The translations under genes and the position numbers were made by a program. Below the pieces are notes generated by a model. It had not been told where the DNA came from. It made no database searches and worked only from the letters and a program-made list of their open reading frames with translations. This document shows, one piece after another, positions 19,635 to 27,910 of a stretch of DNA of 64,000 bases (the stretch's first letter is position 1; each line of letters starts with the position of its first letter). Origin of the DNA: Celeribacter baekdonensis (GTDB lineage: Bacteria > Pseudomonadota > Alphaproteobacteria > Rhodobacterales > Rhodobacteraceae); contig NZ_FNBL01000018.1 in NCBI RefSeq assembly GCF_900102315.1, forward strand, positions 1-64,000, read 5' to 3'.

Positions 19635-21160
19635 GCGTCCTCCAATATAAATTGCGCCGCCCGTTCACCGATCATGGTGACGGGGGCGTGGGTGTGACAG
19701 GCGGGGATGTCGGGAATGACGGAGGCGTCCGCGACCCAGAGGTCGCGAACGCCTTTGACGCCCAACCGAGGGGAAACGGGGGCGTCGATGTGCGTGCCCA
19801 TTTGGGCGGTGCCGCAACAGTGGAAAAAGGTCGAACAGGCGCGGCGCACGAAAGTGACGGCGTCCTCGCCCGAAACCCTCCGGTCCGGGGCGACGAAATC
19901 CGCGAAGAGGTGTGAAAAGCCGGGGGTGAGCACCATGTCCAACAGGAACTCGACCCCGGCCACGAGCGCCTTCAGATCGCGCGGGTCCGACAAGAGGTTT
20001 GGCTGAATGTTGAGCGGGTCATCCGGGGCGGTCCCGGTGAGGGTGATCCAGCCTTTGGAATAGGAACGCATGACACCAAGCCCGATGGCAAAGACATCGC
20101 CGTCGAGATCGTAATGATCCGAAAGCGCGGGCACGGCAGAGCGGGTTTGAATGGGGAAAGCCAAGAGATCGGCTTGGTCCAACTCGGGCGCGGATTTCCA
20201 AATCGACAGCGTGCCGCCGCCATTGCCTTTCATCGGGCCAAGCGGTGATGAGGCGCGGAAATTGAGAGCGCGCAGCAGCGGATGATCCTGAAGATTGCGA
20301 CCGATTTCGGGGGCGTGGAGGCGGGTTTTGAGGCCAAGACGAGACAGTTCCGCCTCATCGCCGATGCCTGAAAGCATCATCAAGCGCGGGGTTTCCAAAG
20401 CTCCGGCGGCGAGGATCACACCAGAGCGTGCGGTCAGTAGATGCTCCGCACCGTCTTTATACACACGGACACCGCTCGCGTGATCGCCGGAAAACGTCAG
20501 AGCCAAAGCACGGGTCTCGCAGAGGATCGTCAAACGCTCTGACGCCATGATAGGGCCAAGATAACCCATCGCTGAGGTCCAGCGCAGACCCTCGGGCGAG
20601 ATGTTGAAATTGGCAAGGCTGACGCCTATCGGCTCCGGTCCGTTTGGGTCCTCAACCACGGGTAGGCCCATGTCGGCCCCGCCTTTGAGCATGGCTTGGG
20701 CCAGGGGATGATCGGGGTCCGGGCGGGTGATCTGTAACGGGCCATCGCCGCCGCGCAAGGCGGTTTCTCCACCCTGCCACGTTTCGCAGGCTTTAAAGCT
20801 CGGCAGGCAGTCGTCCCACGACCATCCCGGCGCAACGGCGTCCCATCGGGCATAATCGGCGGGCACCCCGCGATACCACATCATCGCATTGGTGGCCGAA
20901 GATCCGCCCAAGCCTTTGCCGCGCGGGATTGGGATGTCGCGATTCAAAACCCGCTCAGTGGGGGTGTAGTGATGCCCCCAATCCCATGCGCCGGATTGCA
21001 GGCCAAACCACGCGCTCGGGTCTTCGATCTCCGCTACGCCAAAGGTGGATTTTCCCGCCTCGATCACCGCCACATCCGCGCCCGCATCATGCAGCCGGCG
21101 CGCCACGGCAGAGCCGCCTGAACCAGAGCCGATCACGATGTAATCAAAGGCGGTTTTCAT
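19622..21160 (-). CDS. GMC-family FAD-dependent oxidoreductase
   Basis: A 512-residue glucose-methanol-choline oxidoreductase that oxidises an alcohol group to an aldehyde or ketone. The FAD-binding GSGSGGSAVARRL lies at residues 12-24, the GMC signature PRGKGLGGSSATNAMMWYRG near 79-98, and the C-terminal His pair region FFHCCGTAQMG and ACHTHAP near 440-495. It is close to choline and alcohol dehydrogenase members. Its position next to an aldehyde dehydrogenase and a 2-oxo-acid decarboxylase suggests that it starts oxidation of a side chain. Confidence 0.93.
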   Translation of the reverse strand: MKTAFDYIVIGSGSGGSAVARRLHDAGADVAVIEAGKSTFGVAEIEDPSAWFGLQSGAWDWGHHYTPTERVLNRDIPIPRGKGLGGSSATNAMMWYRGVPADYARWDAVAPGWSWDDCLPSFKACETWQGGETALRGGDGPLQITRPDPDHPLAQAMLKGGADMGLPVVEDPNGPEPIGVSLANFNISPEGLRWTSAMGYLGPIMASERLTILCETRALALTFSGDHASGVRVYKDGAEHLLTARSGVILAAGALETPRLMMLSGIGDEAELSRLGLKTRLHAPEIGRNLQDHPLLRALNFRASSPLGPMKGNGGGTLSIWKSAPELDQADLLAFPIQTRSAVPALSDHYDLDGDVFAIGLGVMRSYSKGWITLTGTAPDDPLNIQPNLLSDPRDLKALVAGVEFLLDMVLTPGFSHLFADFVAPDRRVSGEDAVTFVRRACSTFFHCCGTAQMGTHIDAPVSPRLGVKGVRDLWVADASVIPDIPACHTHAPVTMIGERAAQFILEDACLT

Positions 21161-21174
21161 TGTCTTCCCGTGGG

Positions 21175-21783
21175 TCAGTTATGTTCAGAAGGGCCCATGA
21201 TGGTGATCCCTTCGGTGGCTTCGACATGGCGCACAAAAATGTATTTGTCCTCGCGCCCGTCCGAATGTTTGCGCTTGATCTCGGGCTGAACGGTGCCCGC
21301 GACCTTGGCGACGACAATATAGGGGTCATCACTGGCCAAACCCGCTTCGCAATGGGCGTCGAATTCGTCCAAAGTGCGGGCGGTGTAGGCGTGTGTCACC
21401 CCCGCGCCGCGCGCAATGGCGGCCAGATCGACGGTGCCCGAGGCGGTGTGGGTTTTTGGCCCGCCGATGGATTGGTACATCTCATTGTCCCAGACCACGA
21501 CAAACAGGTTTTTCGGTTTTTCATTGCCCAAAGTGGCCAGAATGCCGAGGTTGAACAACAGCCCGCCATCGGTGTCGAGCGAGATGATTTGACGCTCCGG
21601 CAGTCCCGCCGCCAGTCCAAAAGCCTGCGGCGTGACACAGCCCAATTGTTGCTGAAACAGCGAGGCGCTGCGCATATGCGGTGCGGCATTGTACCATTCG
21701 TCAACAGAGGCACCGAGTGAGAGCACCACCAATTCGTCGGAGAGGCGGGCGGCCAATTTTGTCATACACTCAAAGCGTTTCAT
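21175..21783 (-). CDS. ThDP-dependent decarboxylase, beta subunit (sulfopyruvate/phosphonopyruvate type)
   Basis: The pyrophosphate-binding half of a two-subunit thiamine-diphosphate enzyme. The ThDP motif is recognised as DTDGGLLFNLGILATL followed by a diverged N-E-M-Y-Q loop (residues about 70-110). Its start overlaps the alpha subunit stop (ATGA). The nearest families are ComE-type sulfopyruvate decarboxylase and the matching part of phosphonopyruvate decarboxylase. There are no sulfonate or phosphonate genes nearby, so the substrate is probably another 2-oxo acid. The product would be an aldehyde, matching the aldehyde dehydrogenase at the operon end. Confidence 0.88.
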   Translation of the reverse strand: MKRFECMTKLAARLSDELVVLSLGASVDEWYNAAPHMRSASLFQQQLGCVTPQAFGLAAGLPERQIISLDTDGGLLFNLGILATLGNEKPKNLFVVVWDNEMYQSIGGPKTHTASGTVDLAAIARGAGVTHAYTARTLDEFDAHCEAGLASDDPYIVVAKVAGTVQPEIKRKHSDGREDKYIFVRHVEATEGITIMGPSEHN

Positions 21784-22280
21784 CGCACGATACTCCCCGA
21801 GAGCGCCACGGCGGTGTGGTAATAAGACGAATAGGCCAGCTCATAGGCGTCAAAAATCGCCTGTTCGATCCGCTCCTCTTCGCGTTCGACCACATAGGGG
21901 ATGCGCAGCGCTTGCAGCACCGGTTCCATGGTCACGCCATGCGGCACCGCCCACCAATTGTTTTCGCCCATATCGCCGCGATAGCTCATCAGCATCACAA
22001 CCGGGATGCCCGCGCCCAATCCCATCCGCGCAAGCGGTTCAACAGAGGCGCGCAGACCGGAGTTTTCCATCACCAAGGCCGCGCGTTTGCCCGACAGGAA
22101 CACACCGCCGCAAATGGCAGCACCTTCTCCTTCGTTGGTGACTTGGATGGTGCGAATATCCGGGTCGGCATCGAGCGCCGGATAGAGTTCTTTGAACAGC
22201 GAATCCGGCAGGTAACATACGATGCTCACACCCGCCCGTTTGAGCCCTCGGATCACCGCATCTACGGCGCTTTGCTGCAT
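21780..22280 (-). CDS. ThDP-dependent decarboxylase, alpha subunit
   Basis: The pyrimidine-binding half of the two-subunit ThDP enzyme, 166 residues. It carries the conserved Glu in TNEGEGAAICGG (residue about 53) that activates the cofactor, and a ComD-like opening (VIRGLKRAGVSIVCYLPDS). The ATG at 22280 is chosen because GGAGG lies 6 nt upstream; the frame is open for 11 more codons without a site. The split into two small subunits is known from ComD/ComE sulfopyruvate decarboxylase. Confidence 0.88.
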   Translation of the reverse strand: MQQSAVDAVIRGLKRAGVSIVCYLPDSLFKELYPALDADPDIRTIQVTNEGEGAAICGGVFLSGKRAALVMENSGLRASVEPLARMGLGAGIPVVMLMSYRGDMGENNWWAVPHGVTMEPVLQALRIPYVVEREEERIEQAIFDAYELAYSSYYHTAVALSGSIVR

Positions 22281-22381
22281 GTCGAACCTCCAAATATCAC
22301 GCGTCACACTCAACTTGTCAGAGTGGCTATGTTCCGAAAAGACGATGATTTCTCAACGAGATGTTCGTCTGAACGCAACAC

Positions 22382-23305
22382 TTAGGATTTGAGTCCCTCC
22401 ATGGTGGAGGTGAGCGAGGCGGAGAGCGCCAAGGCGGCCTCAGAGGCTTCGCCTTTGGGGCGGGCAATGAGCGACAGGCGGCGCAGGCCAAGGCCCGCAT
22501 CCGCGAGCGGGATGAAGACAAGATGGCCGCGGGTGATCTCATTTTGCACGCCAAGCCGGGTCTGAAGGATCGTGCCCAGCCCGCGAATGGCCAGATCAAT
22601 CATCAGGCCGATGGAATTGGTCCGGGCGCGGCGGGAAAATTCCACGAAAGAGCCGGAAAACATCTGTTCGACCGAACTGCCGAGCGTCAAAGAGGCGTCC
22701 GAGAGGATCACCCGCTCACCGGCCAATTCATAGGCTTTTATGGGCCGATTTTCTTTGGTCAGGGCACTTCCGGGTGGCACCAACACCCCCAAGGGCAGGG
22801 CAACAGAGCCCAAACGGCGGGCATTGCGCGGCACCCGCACGTCAAAGGCCAAGGCCAAATCCGCCTCGCCCTGATTGACCAAATCCACGGCCTCCTGTGA
22901 GCCGGTGACACGGACATCGACGCTGATTTCGGGATGGCGCACCCAAAATCCGGCCAACACTTCGGGCAAAAGCCCGCGTGCGGCACTTTCGATCACCGCC
23001 AGGGTCACGGTGCCCCGGCGCAACCCATGCAGGTCGTTGATCTCGGTCAGCGCCCGGTTCATTTCGCCGGTCGATTGGCCGATGTGATAGGCCAAAAGTT
23101 CGCCCGCTGAGGTCAGTTTCAGCCGTTGTTTGGTGCGTTCAAACAGCGGTGTGTCGAGGTCCTCTTCGAGCTGTTTGATGGTGCGCGAGATCGAGGAGGG
23201 CGCCACATTGAGCGACAGCGCCGCCTGCCGGATCGACCCCAGCCGCGCCACCAACATAAAGTGGTGGACGCGCGAGGACACGAGGCCGAGCCGGTGCAGA
23301 TCCAT
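22382..23305 (-). CDS. LysR-family transcriptional regulator
   Basis: A 307-residue LysR-type regulator. The N-terminal winged helix-turn-helix is seen in FMLVARLGSIRQAALSLNVA followed by SSISRTIKQLEEDLDTPLF (residues about 15-55), and a LysR substrate-binding domain follows. The ATG at 23305 overlaps the stop of the GST gene by one nucleotide (TGATG). Unusually for this family it lies inside and in the same direction as the operon it may control, not divergent from it. Its likely target is the 24851-25210 region, where a T-N11-A type dyad is present. The co-inducer is presumably the purine-like substrate. Confidence 0.92.
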   Translation of the reverse strand: MDLHRLGLVSSRVHHFMLVARLGSIRQAALSLNVAPSSISRTIKQLEEDLDTPLFERTKQRLKLTSAGELLAYHIGQSTGEMNRALTEINDLHGLRRGTVTLAVIESAARGLLPEVLAGFWVRHPEISVDVRVTGSQEAVDLVNQGEADLALAFDVRVPRNARRLGSVALPLGVLVPPGSALTKENRPIKAYELAGERVILSDASLTLGSSVEQMFSGSFVEFSRRARTNSIGLMIDLAIRGLGTILQTRLGVQNEITRGHLVFIPLADAGLGLRRLSLIARPKGEASEAALALSASLTSTMEGLKS

Positions 23306-23934
23306 CAGTGGTAATCCGGGATGCCGGGCATGACGATAAAGCCCGGTGTGGCGCGCACCCGCCGTGCCCAAAGCCGCAGGGCGGGAAAAGCGTCATGGTC
23401 AATATTGCAATCGCGGCTGAGCGCAAAGGCGGGGAATAGCGCAAGATCGGCCAGCGTGATCTCTGCCCCGGCGAAAAAGCCCAGACCTTTGACGTCCTGC
23501 GCGCTCATGTGATCCTCCATGATCCGCAGCAAAGCGCGGGTCTGGGCAAGGGTTGCGGGGCCATCACCGGGCACATCCATGATCGAAATCGCGCGGGCGG
23601 TGGTGGCAACCGACAGGTCATGTTCTGCGAAAAACAGCCAATCCGTCATCTGTGCCAGTTCGGACGTATCCGTCGGCAAAAGCCGCTTTTGCGGGTCCAA
23701 TCCCGCCAAATAGAGCAAAATCGCCCCGGTTTGGCGCAGGGTTGCCTCCGCCGTTTCCAAGATCGGCAAGCGCCCCAAAGGGTTCAGCGTCAGATAGGGC
23801 GGGGAGACCTGTTCCATGCCGGGGAACATATCGACATTGCGCAATTCCACCGAAAGGTCGCAACAGGAGGCCACAAGCCGCACGCGGTAGCAGGCGTCAT
23901 CCAGATCATAATTGTGCAAGACAAGCTGGGTCAT
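23305..23934 (-). CDS. Glutathione S-transferase family protein (NdmE-like by context)
   Basis: A 209-residue protein with an N-terminal thioredoxin-like half (LVLHNYDLDDACYRVRLVAS, cis-Pro in GRLPILE near residue 56) and an all-helical C-terminal half with the GAEITLADLALFP N-capping motif. It matches cytosolic GST architecture. It lies between the Rieske protein and the LysR gene and is translationally coupled to both. In Pseudomonas putida CBB5 the GST homologue NdmE is required to assemble the NdmC-NdmD 7-methylxanthine demethylase; a similar scaffold role is inferred here. A true glutathione transfer or isomerase role in ring breakdown is the main alternative. Confidence 0.88.
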   Translation of the reverse strand: MTQLVLHNYDLDDACYRVRLVASCCDLSVELRNVDMFPGMEQVSPPYLTLNPLGRLPILETAEATLRQTGAILLYLAGLDPQKRLLPTDTSELAQMTDWLFFAEHDLSVATTARAISIMDVPGDGPATLAQTRALLRIMEDHMSAQDVKGLGFFAGAEITLADLALFPAFALSRDCNIDHDAFPALRLWARRVRATPGFIVMPGIPDYH

Positions 23935-24590
23935 TGGGCGGTCTCTTTGAGGGGGGCTTCTACATCGCGGCGCAGGGTGGCGAGTTGGTCGAGCAGGCTG
24001 AGGCGGATCGCGGTGGGCGTGTCTGAGGGCAGGGTGATGTGCAGCGCCGAATGGTCGGCGTCTATGCTGTGCAGGCCGAGGGTCGGCCGGGTCTCTCCCA
24101 ACGTGGCGGTGATCAGCGATCCGGTCTGCGTGACCTGTAAGGCCAAGGTGTGCAACCCGGCCAAGACCGCATCCAGAGGCGCGTCGATATAGAGGCTGCG
24201 CAGCCCGTCCATCTCGGGCGCGTTTGGTCCGACCTCGGGCATCTCGCCCAAAGGCAATGCGGTCCAGATCATGCCGCCCGCCTCCGCCACCGCATAGCGG
24301 GTGACGCAGATTGACGGTGGCACCTCCAAATCCGGATGCGCCGGAATGTAGCGGCAGGTGCCAGTCTCGTCATATTCCCAGCCGTGATAGAGGCAGGCGA
24401 TGTGATCGCCGCGCACAAAGCCAAAGCTCATTTTCATGCCGCGATGGGGACAACGGTCCTCCCACGCGTGCGCTTTGCCGCCGGTGTCGCGCCAAACCAC
24501 GATCTCCGCGCCATGCACCGCCGTGCCCGCCGATGTGCCGGGGGCAATACAGCGTGACAGGGCGATCGGCACCCATCCAGTTTCACTCAT
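23931..24590 (-). CDS. Stand-alone Rieske 2Fe-2S protein
   Basis: A 219-residue protein with an intact Rieske cluster site, CPHRG and CLYHGW (about residues 47-70), in a domain resembling the N-terminal part of ring-hydroxylating oxygenases. The remaining 110 residues lack the N-x2-D-x2-H-x4-H iron site, so it is not an oxygenase by itself. This is exactly the part missing from the two Rieske-less oxygenases, and it probably delivers electrons to them. No flavin reductase is found in the window. The ATG at 24590 has GGAGAAGAG upstream; an upstream in-frame extension is rejected. Confidence 0.92.
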   Translation of the reverse strand: MSETGWVPIALSRCIAPGTSAGTAVHGAEIVVWRDTGGKAHAWEDRCPHRGMKMSFGFVRGDHIACLYHGWEYDETGTCRYIPAHPDLEVPPSICVTRYAVAEAGGMIWTALPLGEMPEVGPNAPEMDGLRSLYIDAPLDAVLAGLHTLALQVTQTGSLITATLGETRPTLGLHSIDADHSALHITLPSDTPTAIRLSLLDQLATLRRDVEAPLKETAQ

Positions 24591-24850
24591 GTCTCTTCTC
24601 CTTTGGCGGGGTTGTCCGCCTGTCGTGTGACCTCGTGGACGATGCAATCCTGTGGCCCGAGGCTGAGCGCCATTTCAAACGCATCCACCAAATCGCGCTG
24701 TCCAATCACCCGCAATTTCGCAACTGCATCATTTTGCATCACAGTTGAGAGGGTGATGGACAATCTTGAGGCACGGTGTTGCGCAAACTCGGCAAAACTC
24801 TCGCGTGGAATCTGTCCCGTAAAGGTGAATGTCACGCGGTCAATCTGCAT
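24587..24850 (-). CDS. Small acylphosphatase-fold-like protein, first gene of the leftward operon
   Basis: An 87-residue protein overlapping the Rieske gene (ATGA). The length and pattern (MQIDRVTFTFTGQI, then LRVIGQRDLVDAFEMALSLG, then CIVHEVTRQ) resemble the ferredoxin-like fold of acylphosphatases. The usual catalytic loop G-x-V-Q-G-V-x-F-R is replaced by GQIPRESFAEF, so phosphatase activity is unlikely. Its role is unknown. As the leading gene coupled to the Rieske protein it may be a small accessory or binding subunit. The fold call is from pattern only. Confidence 0.6.
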   Translation of the reverse strand: MQIDRVTFTFTGQIPRESFAEFAQHRASRLSITLSTVMQNDAVAKLRVIGQRDLVDAFEMALSLGPQDCIVHEVTRQADNPAKGEET

Positions 24851-25210
24851 GTCTCTGTGCTTTCATCATTCGATAAAACCCCTTTTTATAAGAAAAATGG
24901 CGATCTTGGCGGGGGTGTTCGCCGCAGTTAGGCGTGGAAAATTTAGGCCGTCAAGTGTTGTGCTACACGCAACATATGTATCGAAATTTTACGACTATTC
25001 ACGGTTACAGCACTCTGGAAACGTGGCCCTGCACATGCGATGTGGCCGCCCCACATTCGTGACCTTGGCGACGGATCGTCCGGGCGCAAGGCGGTTCAGG
25101 CGCTCTCTCCCCGCAGAGGGCGAAGCGCCGCGCACCTTTCATAGCGTGTCCCTGGCCAAAGCCGGATGGGACATTTCAAAAGCGTTCAAACAGCCAAGAG
25201 GACCTCTTAG
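24851..25210. promoter_or_regulatory. Divergent promoter region of the two purine-catabolism operons
   Basis: This stretch of 360 nt separates the leftward oxygenase/dehydrogenase operon from the rightward transporter/deaminase operon and must hold both promoters. The part from 24860 to 25010 is AT-rich relative to its surroundings. A LysR-like dyad lies at 24956-24974. Close to the transporter start, AAGAGGACCTCTT (25196-25208) is a short palindrome that includes the ribosome binding site. No gene is called on either strand; a plus-strand open frame across it (24603-25214) is antisense to the Rieske operon. Confidence 0.55.
24956..24974. promoter_or_regulatory. Candidate LysR operator (T-N11-A dyad)
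   Basis: TGTTGTGCTACACGCAACA is an interrupted inverted repeat with TGTTG/CAACA arms and the T-N11-A spacing typical for LysR-type regulators. It lies about 105 nt upstream of the leftward operon start and about 240 nt upstream of the transporter gene. Assignment to the LysR gene of the operon is inferred. Confidence 0.4.
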
Positions 25211-26335
25211 ATGATCTCCACCAAATCCCTGTCCCGCCGTGGGTTTCTCAATATGGGCGCCGCTGCCGGGGCCAGTTTGATCCTGCCGAAAACCGGGGTG
25301 ATCAAACCCGCCTATGCGGCTGGCCCTTTGGCACCCGTGGCCGAAGCTGACGCGCATATCGCATTCGGTCACACTGGGCCGACGTCCGACGAAGGCTGGA
25401 CCTGGGCGCATGACCAAGGGATGAAAGCGGTCGAAGCCGCCTTCCCGGCGCTGCGCACCTCCTATGTCGAGTCGATCCCCTATTCGGCCGATGCCACCCG
25501 GATTTTCCGCCAATTCGTCGCTGACGATGCCTGCATGGTCTTTGCCACCTCGAACTATGGTGATTTCTTGTACGACGTTGCCAAACGCGCCCCCGACGTG
25601 GCGTTTTACGAATGCGATGGCCGCAATCCGATGGACAATTTGGGCACCTATTATGTCGCCCATTGGTATCCGTCCTATGTCGCCGGGATCGCGGCAGGGG
25701 CGATGTCGAAAACCGGCAAGCTGGGCTATGTTGCCTCCTTCCCGGTGCCCTCGGTCTATTCCGGCACCAATGCGTTCCTCATGGGCGCGCGCACGGTCAA
25801 CCCGGAGGCCACGCTGCAATCCATCGTCATCAACAGCTGGTTTGATCCGCAGGCCGCGACCCAAGCCGGTGTGGCGCTGATTGATGCGGGTTGTGATGTG
25901 TTGTTTGGGATCATGGATGAGGCCGGTTACCTTCAGGTCGCCGAAGAACGGGGTGCCAAGGCCGTGATGTGGAACACCGATCTGCGGCGCTATGGTCCAA
26001 ATGCCTATATCTCCTCGATCATGGTCGATTTTGGCCCATGGTATGTCGAACAGGTGCGTCGCCGTTTGGCGGGCGAATGGACGCCGACCTATGACCTCTT
26101 GCCCTTTGGGGCCGGTGTGGATGTGGATGCTTGGGGCGAAACCGTTCCGGCCGATGTCGCGGCCAAGGCGGATGCGGTCAAGGCCTCGATCCTGGATGGG
26201 TCGTTCAACCCGTTCATGGGCGAGATCAAAGACTCCAAAGGCACCATCAAAGTCGCCGCAGGTCAGACCATGACGGAGGAAGAGCTTTACCATTGGAATT
26301 GGTCGATCGAAGGGGTTTCCGGTCTGGACAGCTGA
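25211..26335 (+). CDS. BMP-family (PnrA-like) substrate-binding protein of a nucleoside-type ABC transporter, Tat-exported
   Basis: A periplasmic binding protein of 374 residues. It begins with a twin-arginine signal (SRRGFLNMGAAAGASLILP), then shows the BMP/Med pattern: HTGPTSDEGWTWAHDQG near residue 53, ATSNYGDFLYDVA near 112 and GYVASFPVPSVYSGTNAF near 173. BMP-family proteins bind purine nucleosides and related bases. It is the first gene of the rightward operon and is followed 3 nt later by the ATPase gene. Confidence 0.92.
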   Translation: MISTKSLSRRGFLNMGAAAGASLILPKTGVIKPAYAAGPLAPVAEADAHIAFGHTGPTSDEGWTWAHDQGMKAVEAAFPALRTSYVESIPYSADATRIFRQFVADDACMVFATSNYGDFLYDVAKRAPDVAFYECDGRNPMDNLGTYYVAHWYPSYVAGIAAGAMSKTGKLGYVASFPVPSVYSGTNAFLMGARTVNPEATLQSIVINSWFDPQAATQAGVALIDAGCDVLFGIMDEAGYLQVAEERGAKAVMWNTDLRRYGPNAYISSIMVDFGPWYVEQVRRRLAGEWTPTYDLLPFGAGVDVDAWGETVPADVAAKADAVKASILDGSFNPFMGEIKDSKGTIKVAAGQTMTEEELYHWNWSIEGVSGLDS

Positions 26336-26338
26336 TCC

Positions 26339-27910
26339 ATGAGCGAGGATTCGATCCAACAGCGTCTCGGGCTTGCCTCCGGGACGCCCCCTTTGGTCGC
26401 CCTCAAAGGCGTGTCCAAATATTTCCCCGGCGTGGTCGCCAATGAGGACGTGGATCTTGCGGTGTACCCCGGCGAGATCCACGCGCTTTTGGGCGAAAAC
26501 GGTGCCGGGAAATCGACGCTGATGAATATGTTGACCGGCATCTATCACATGGATGCGGGCGAGATCATCATGGACGGGGAAAGCCGCCGCTTTGCCTCGC
26601 CGCTTGATGCCATCGCCGCCGGGATTGGCATGGTGCATCAGCATTTCAAATTGGTCAAAGCCTTCACCGTGGCCGAAAACATTCACCTTGGTTGGAACGC
26701 CACCCCGGCGCGGATTTCGCGCAAGGCGCTGGAAGAGCGGACCATGAATTTGGCCGACACGCTTGGCCTTGCGGTCAAGCCGGGGGCGGTTGTTGCCGAT
26801 CTGTCAACGGGCGAACAACAACGGGTCGAAATCCTGCGGGTGTTGGCGCGCGATGCCAAAGTCCTGATCCTTGATGAACCCACCGCCGTGTTGACCCCCT
26901 CGGAGGCACGCGACCTGTTTGCGGCGCTTAGGGCCTTTGTGGCGCGGGGCAATGCGGTGATTTTCATCTCGCATAAACTCGACGAGGTGATGGAGATTTC
27001 CAACCGGGTGAGCATTTTGCGCGCGGGTCGCAAGGTCGCGACCGAATGGACGACGGACTGTTCCGAAAAATCATTGGCGCAATTGATGGTTGGGCGCGAA
27101 ATCGTCTTTAACGACATGCGCGGCGATGGCGGCGCACGCAAGATTGGCGTGCCGATGGTGACGCTTGAAGATGTCACGCTGAGCTCTGAGTATGGCACAG
27201 TGTTGAAAAACGTCTCGCTCTCGGTGCGCGCCGGAGAAATCCTTGGCATCGCTGGGGTTGCGGGCAATGGTCAGCGCGAATTGACCTATGTGTTGAGCGG
27301 GCTTGTCGCGCCCTCCAAGGGCACGGTTACACTGGATGGCGAAGATGTCGGACGCGCTGGCGCGCGGGCCTTTGCGCAAAAGGGCGTGGGTCATATTCCC
27401 GAAGATCGGCTTTATGCCGGGATGGCACCAACCCTGTCGATCACCGACAATGCGGTGCTGCGCGAATATACGATGCCGCCGCTGTCAAACGGGCCGTGGT
27501 ATGCGCCGCGTCGTGCCCTCGCCTTGGCGTGCGAGATCGCCAAGATTGCCGGGGTGATGGTGCCGGATTTTGCCATGCCTGCGCGCAACCTGTCGGGCGG
27601 CAACCAACAGCGCCTGGTCGCGCGGCGCGAAATGCGCATTGCCGATAAGGTGCTGATCGCGGCCTACCCGTCACGCGGGCTTGATGTCGGCGCGATCAAC
27701 ACGATGATGCGCTATTTCGTTGAGATGCGGGACCGTGGCGTCGCCGTGGTGTTGATCTCCGAGGAGCTGGAAGAAGTGCTGAACCTCGCCGATCGGATTG
27801 CGGTGATGTTTCATGGCGAGATTATGGGCGTGGTTGCGGCCCAAGGCGCAGATATCGAACAGATCGGCCTGATGATGGGCGGACAAAGACAACAGGGACA
27901 GGCCGCATGA
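26339..27910 (+). CDS. ABC transporter ATPase with two nucleotide-binding domains (nucleoside/sugar type)
   Basis: A 523-residue tandem ATPase. The first domain has Walker A GENGAGKST, signature LSTGEQQRVEI and Walker B LILDEPTAVLT. The second has the looser P-loop GVAGNGQREL, signature LSGGNQQRLVA and a degenerate Walker B region (LIAAYPSRGLDVGA). This asymmetry is usual for ribose/nucleoside-type importers such as the BMP-associated systems. It energises the two permeases encoded next to it. Confidence 0.95.
   Translation: MSEDSIQQRLGLASGTPPLVALKGVSKYFPGVVANEDVDLAVYPGEIHALLGENGAGKSTLMNMLTGIYHMDAGEIIMDGESRRFASPLDAIAAGIGMVHQHFKLVKAFTVAENIHLGWNATPARISRKALEERTMNLADTLGLAVKPGAVVADLSTGEQQRVEILRVLARDAKVLILDEPTAVLTPSEARDLFAALRAFVARGNAVIFISHKLDEVMEISNRVSILRAGRKVATEWTTDCSEKSLAQLMVGREIVFNDMRGDGGARKIGVPMVTLEDVTLSSEYGTVLKNVSLSVRAGEILGIAGVAGNGQRELTYVLSGLVAPSKGTVTLDGEDVGRAGARAFAQKGVGHIPEDRLYAGMAPTLSITDNAVLREYTMPPLSNGPWYAPRRALALACEIAKIAGVMVPDFAMPARNLSGGNQQRLVARREMRIADKVLIAAYPSRGLDVGAINTMMRYFVEMRDRGVAVVLISEELEEVLNLADRIAVMFHGEIMGVVAAQGADIEQIGLMMGGQRQQGQAA

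Noticed and set aside
24603-25214. 203-residue open frame on the plus strand across the divergent promoter
   Set aside because: Starts inside the Rieske operon in antisense, lacks a ribosome binding site, and its end overlaps the start of the transporter gene.
25139-26686. 515-residue open frame on the minus strand
   Set aside because: High-GC shadow of the BMP protein and ATPase genes; His/Gly/Arg-rich without domains.
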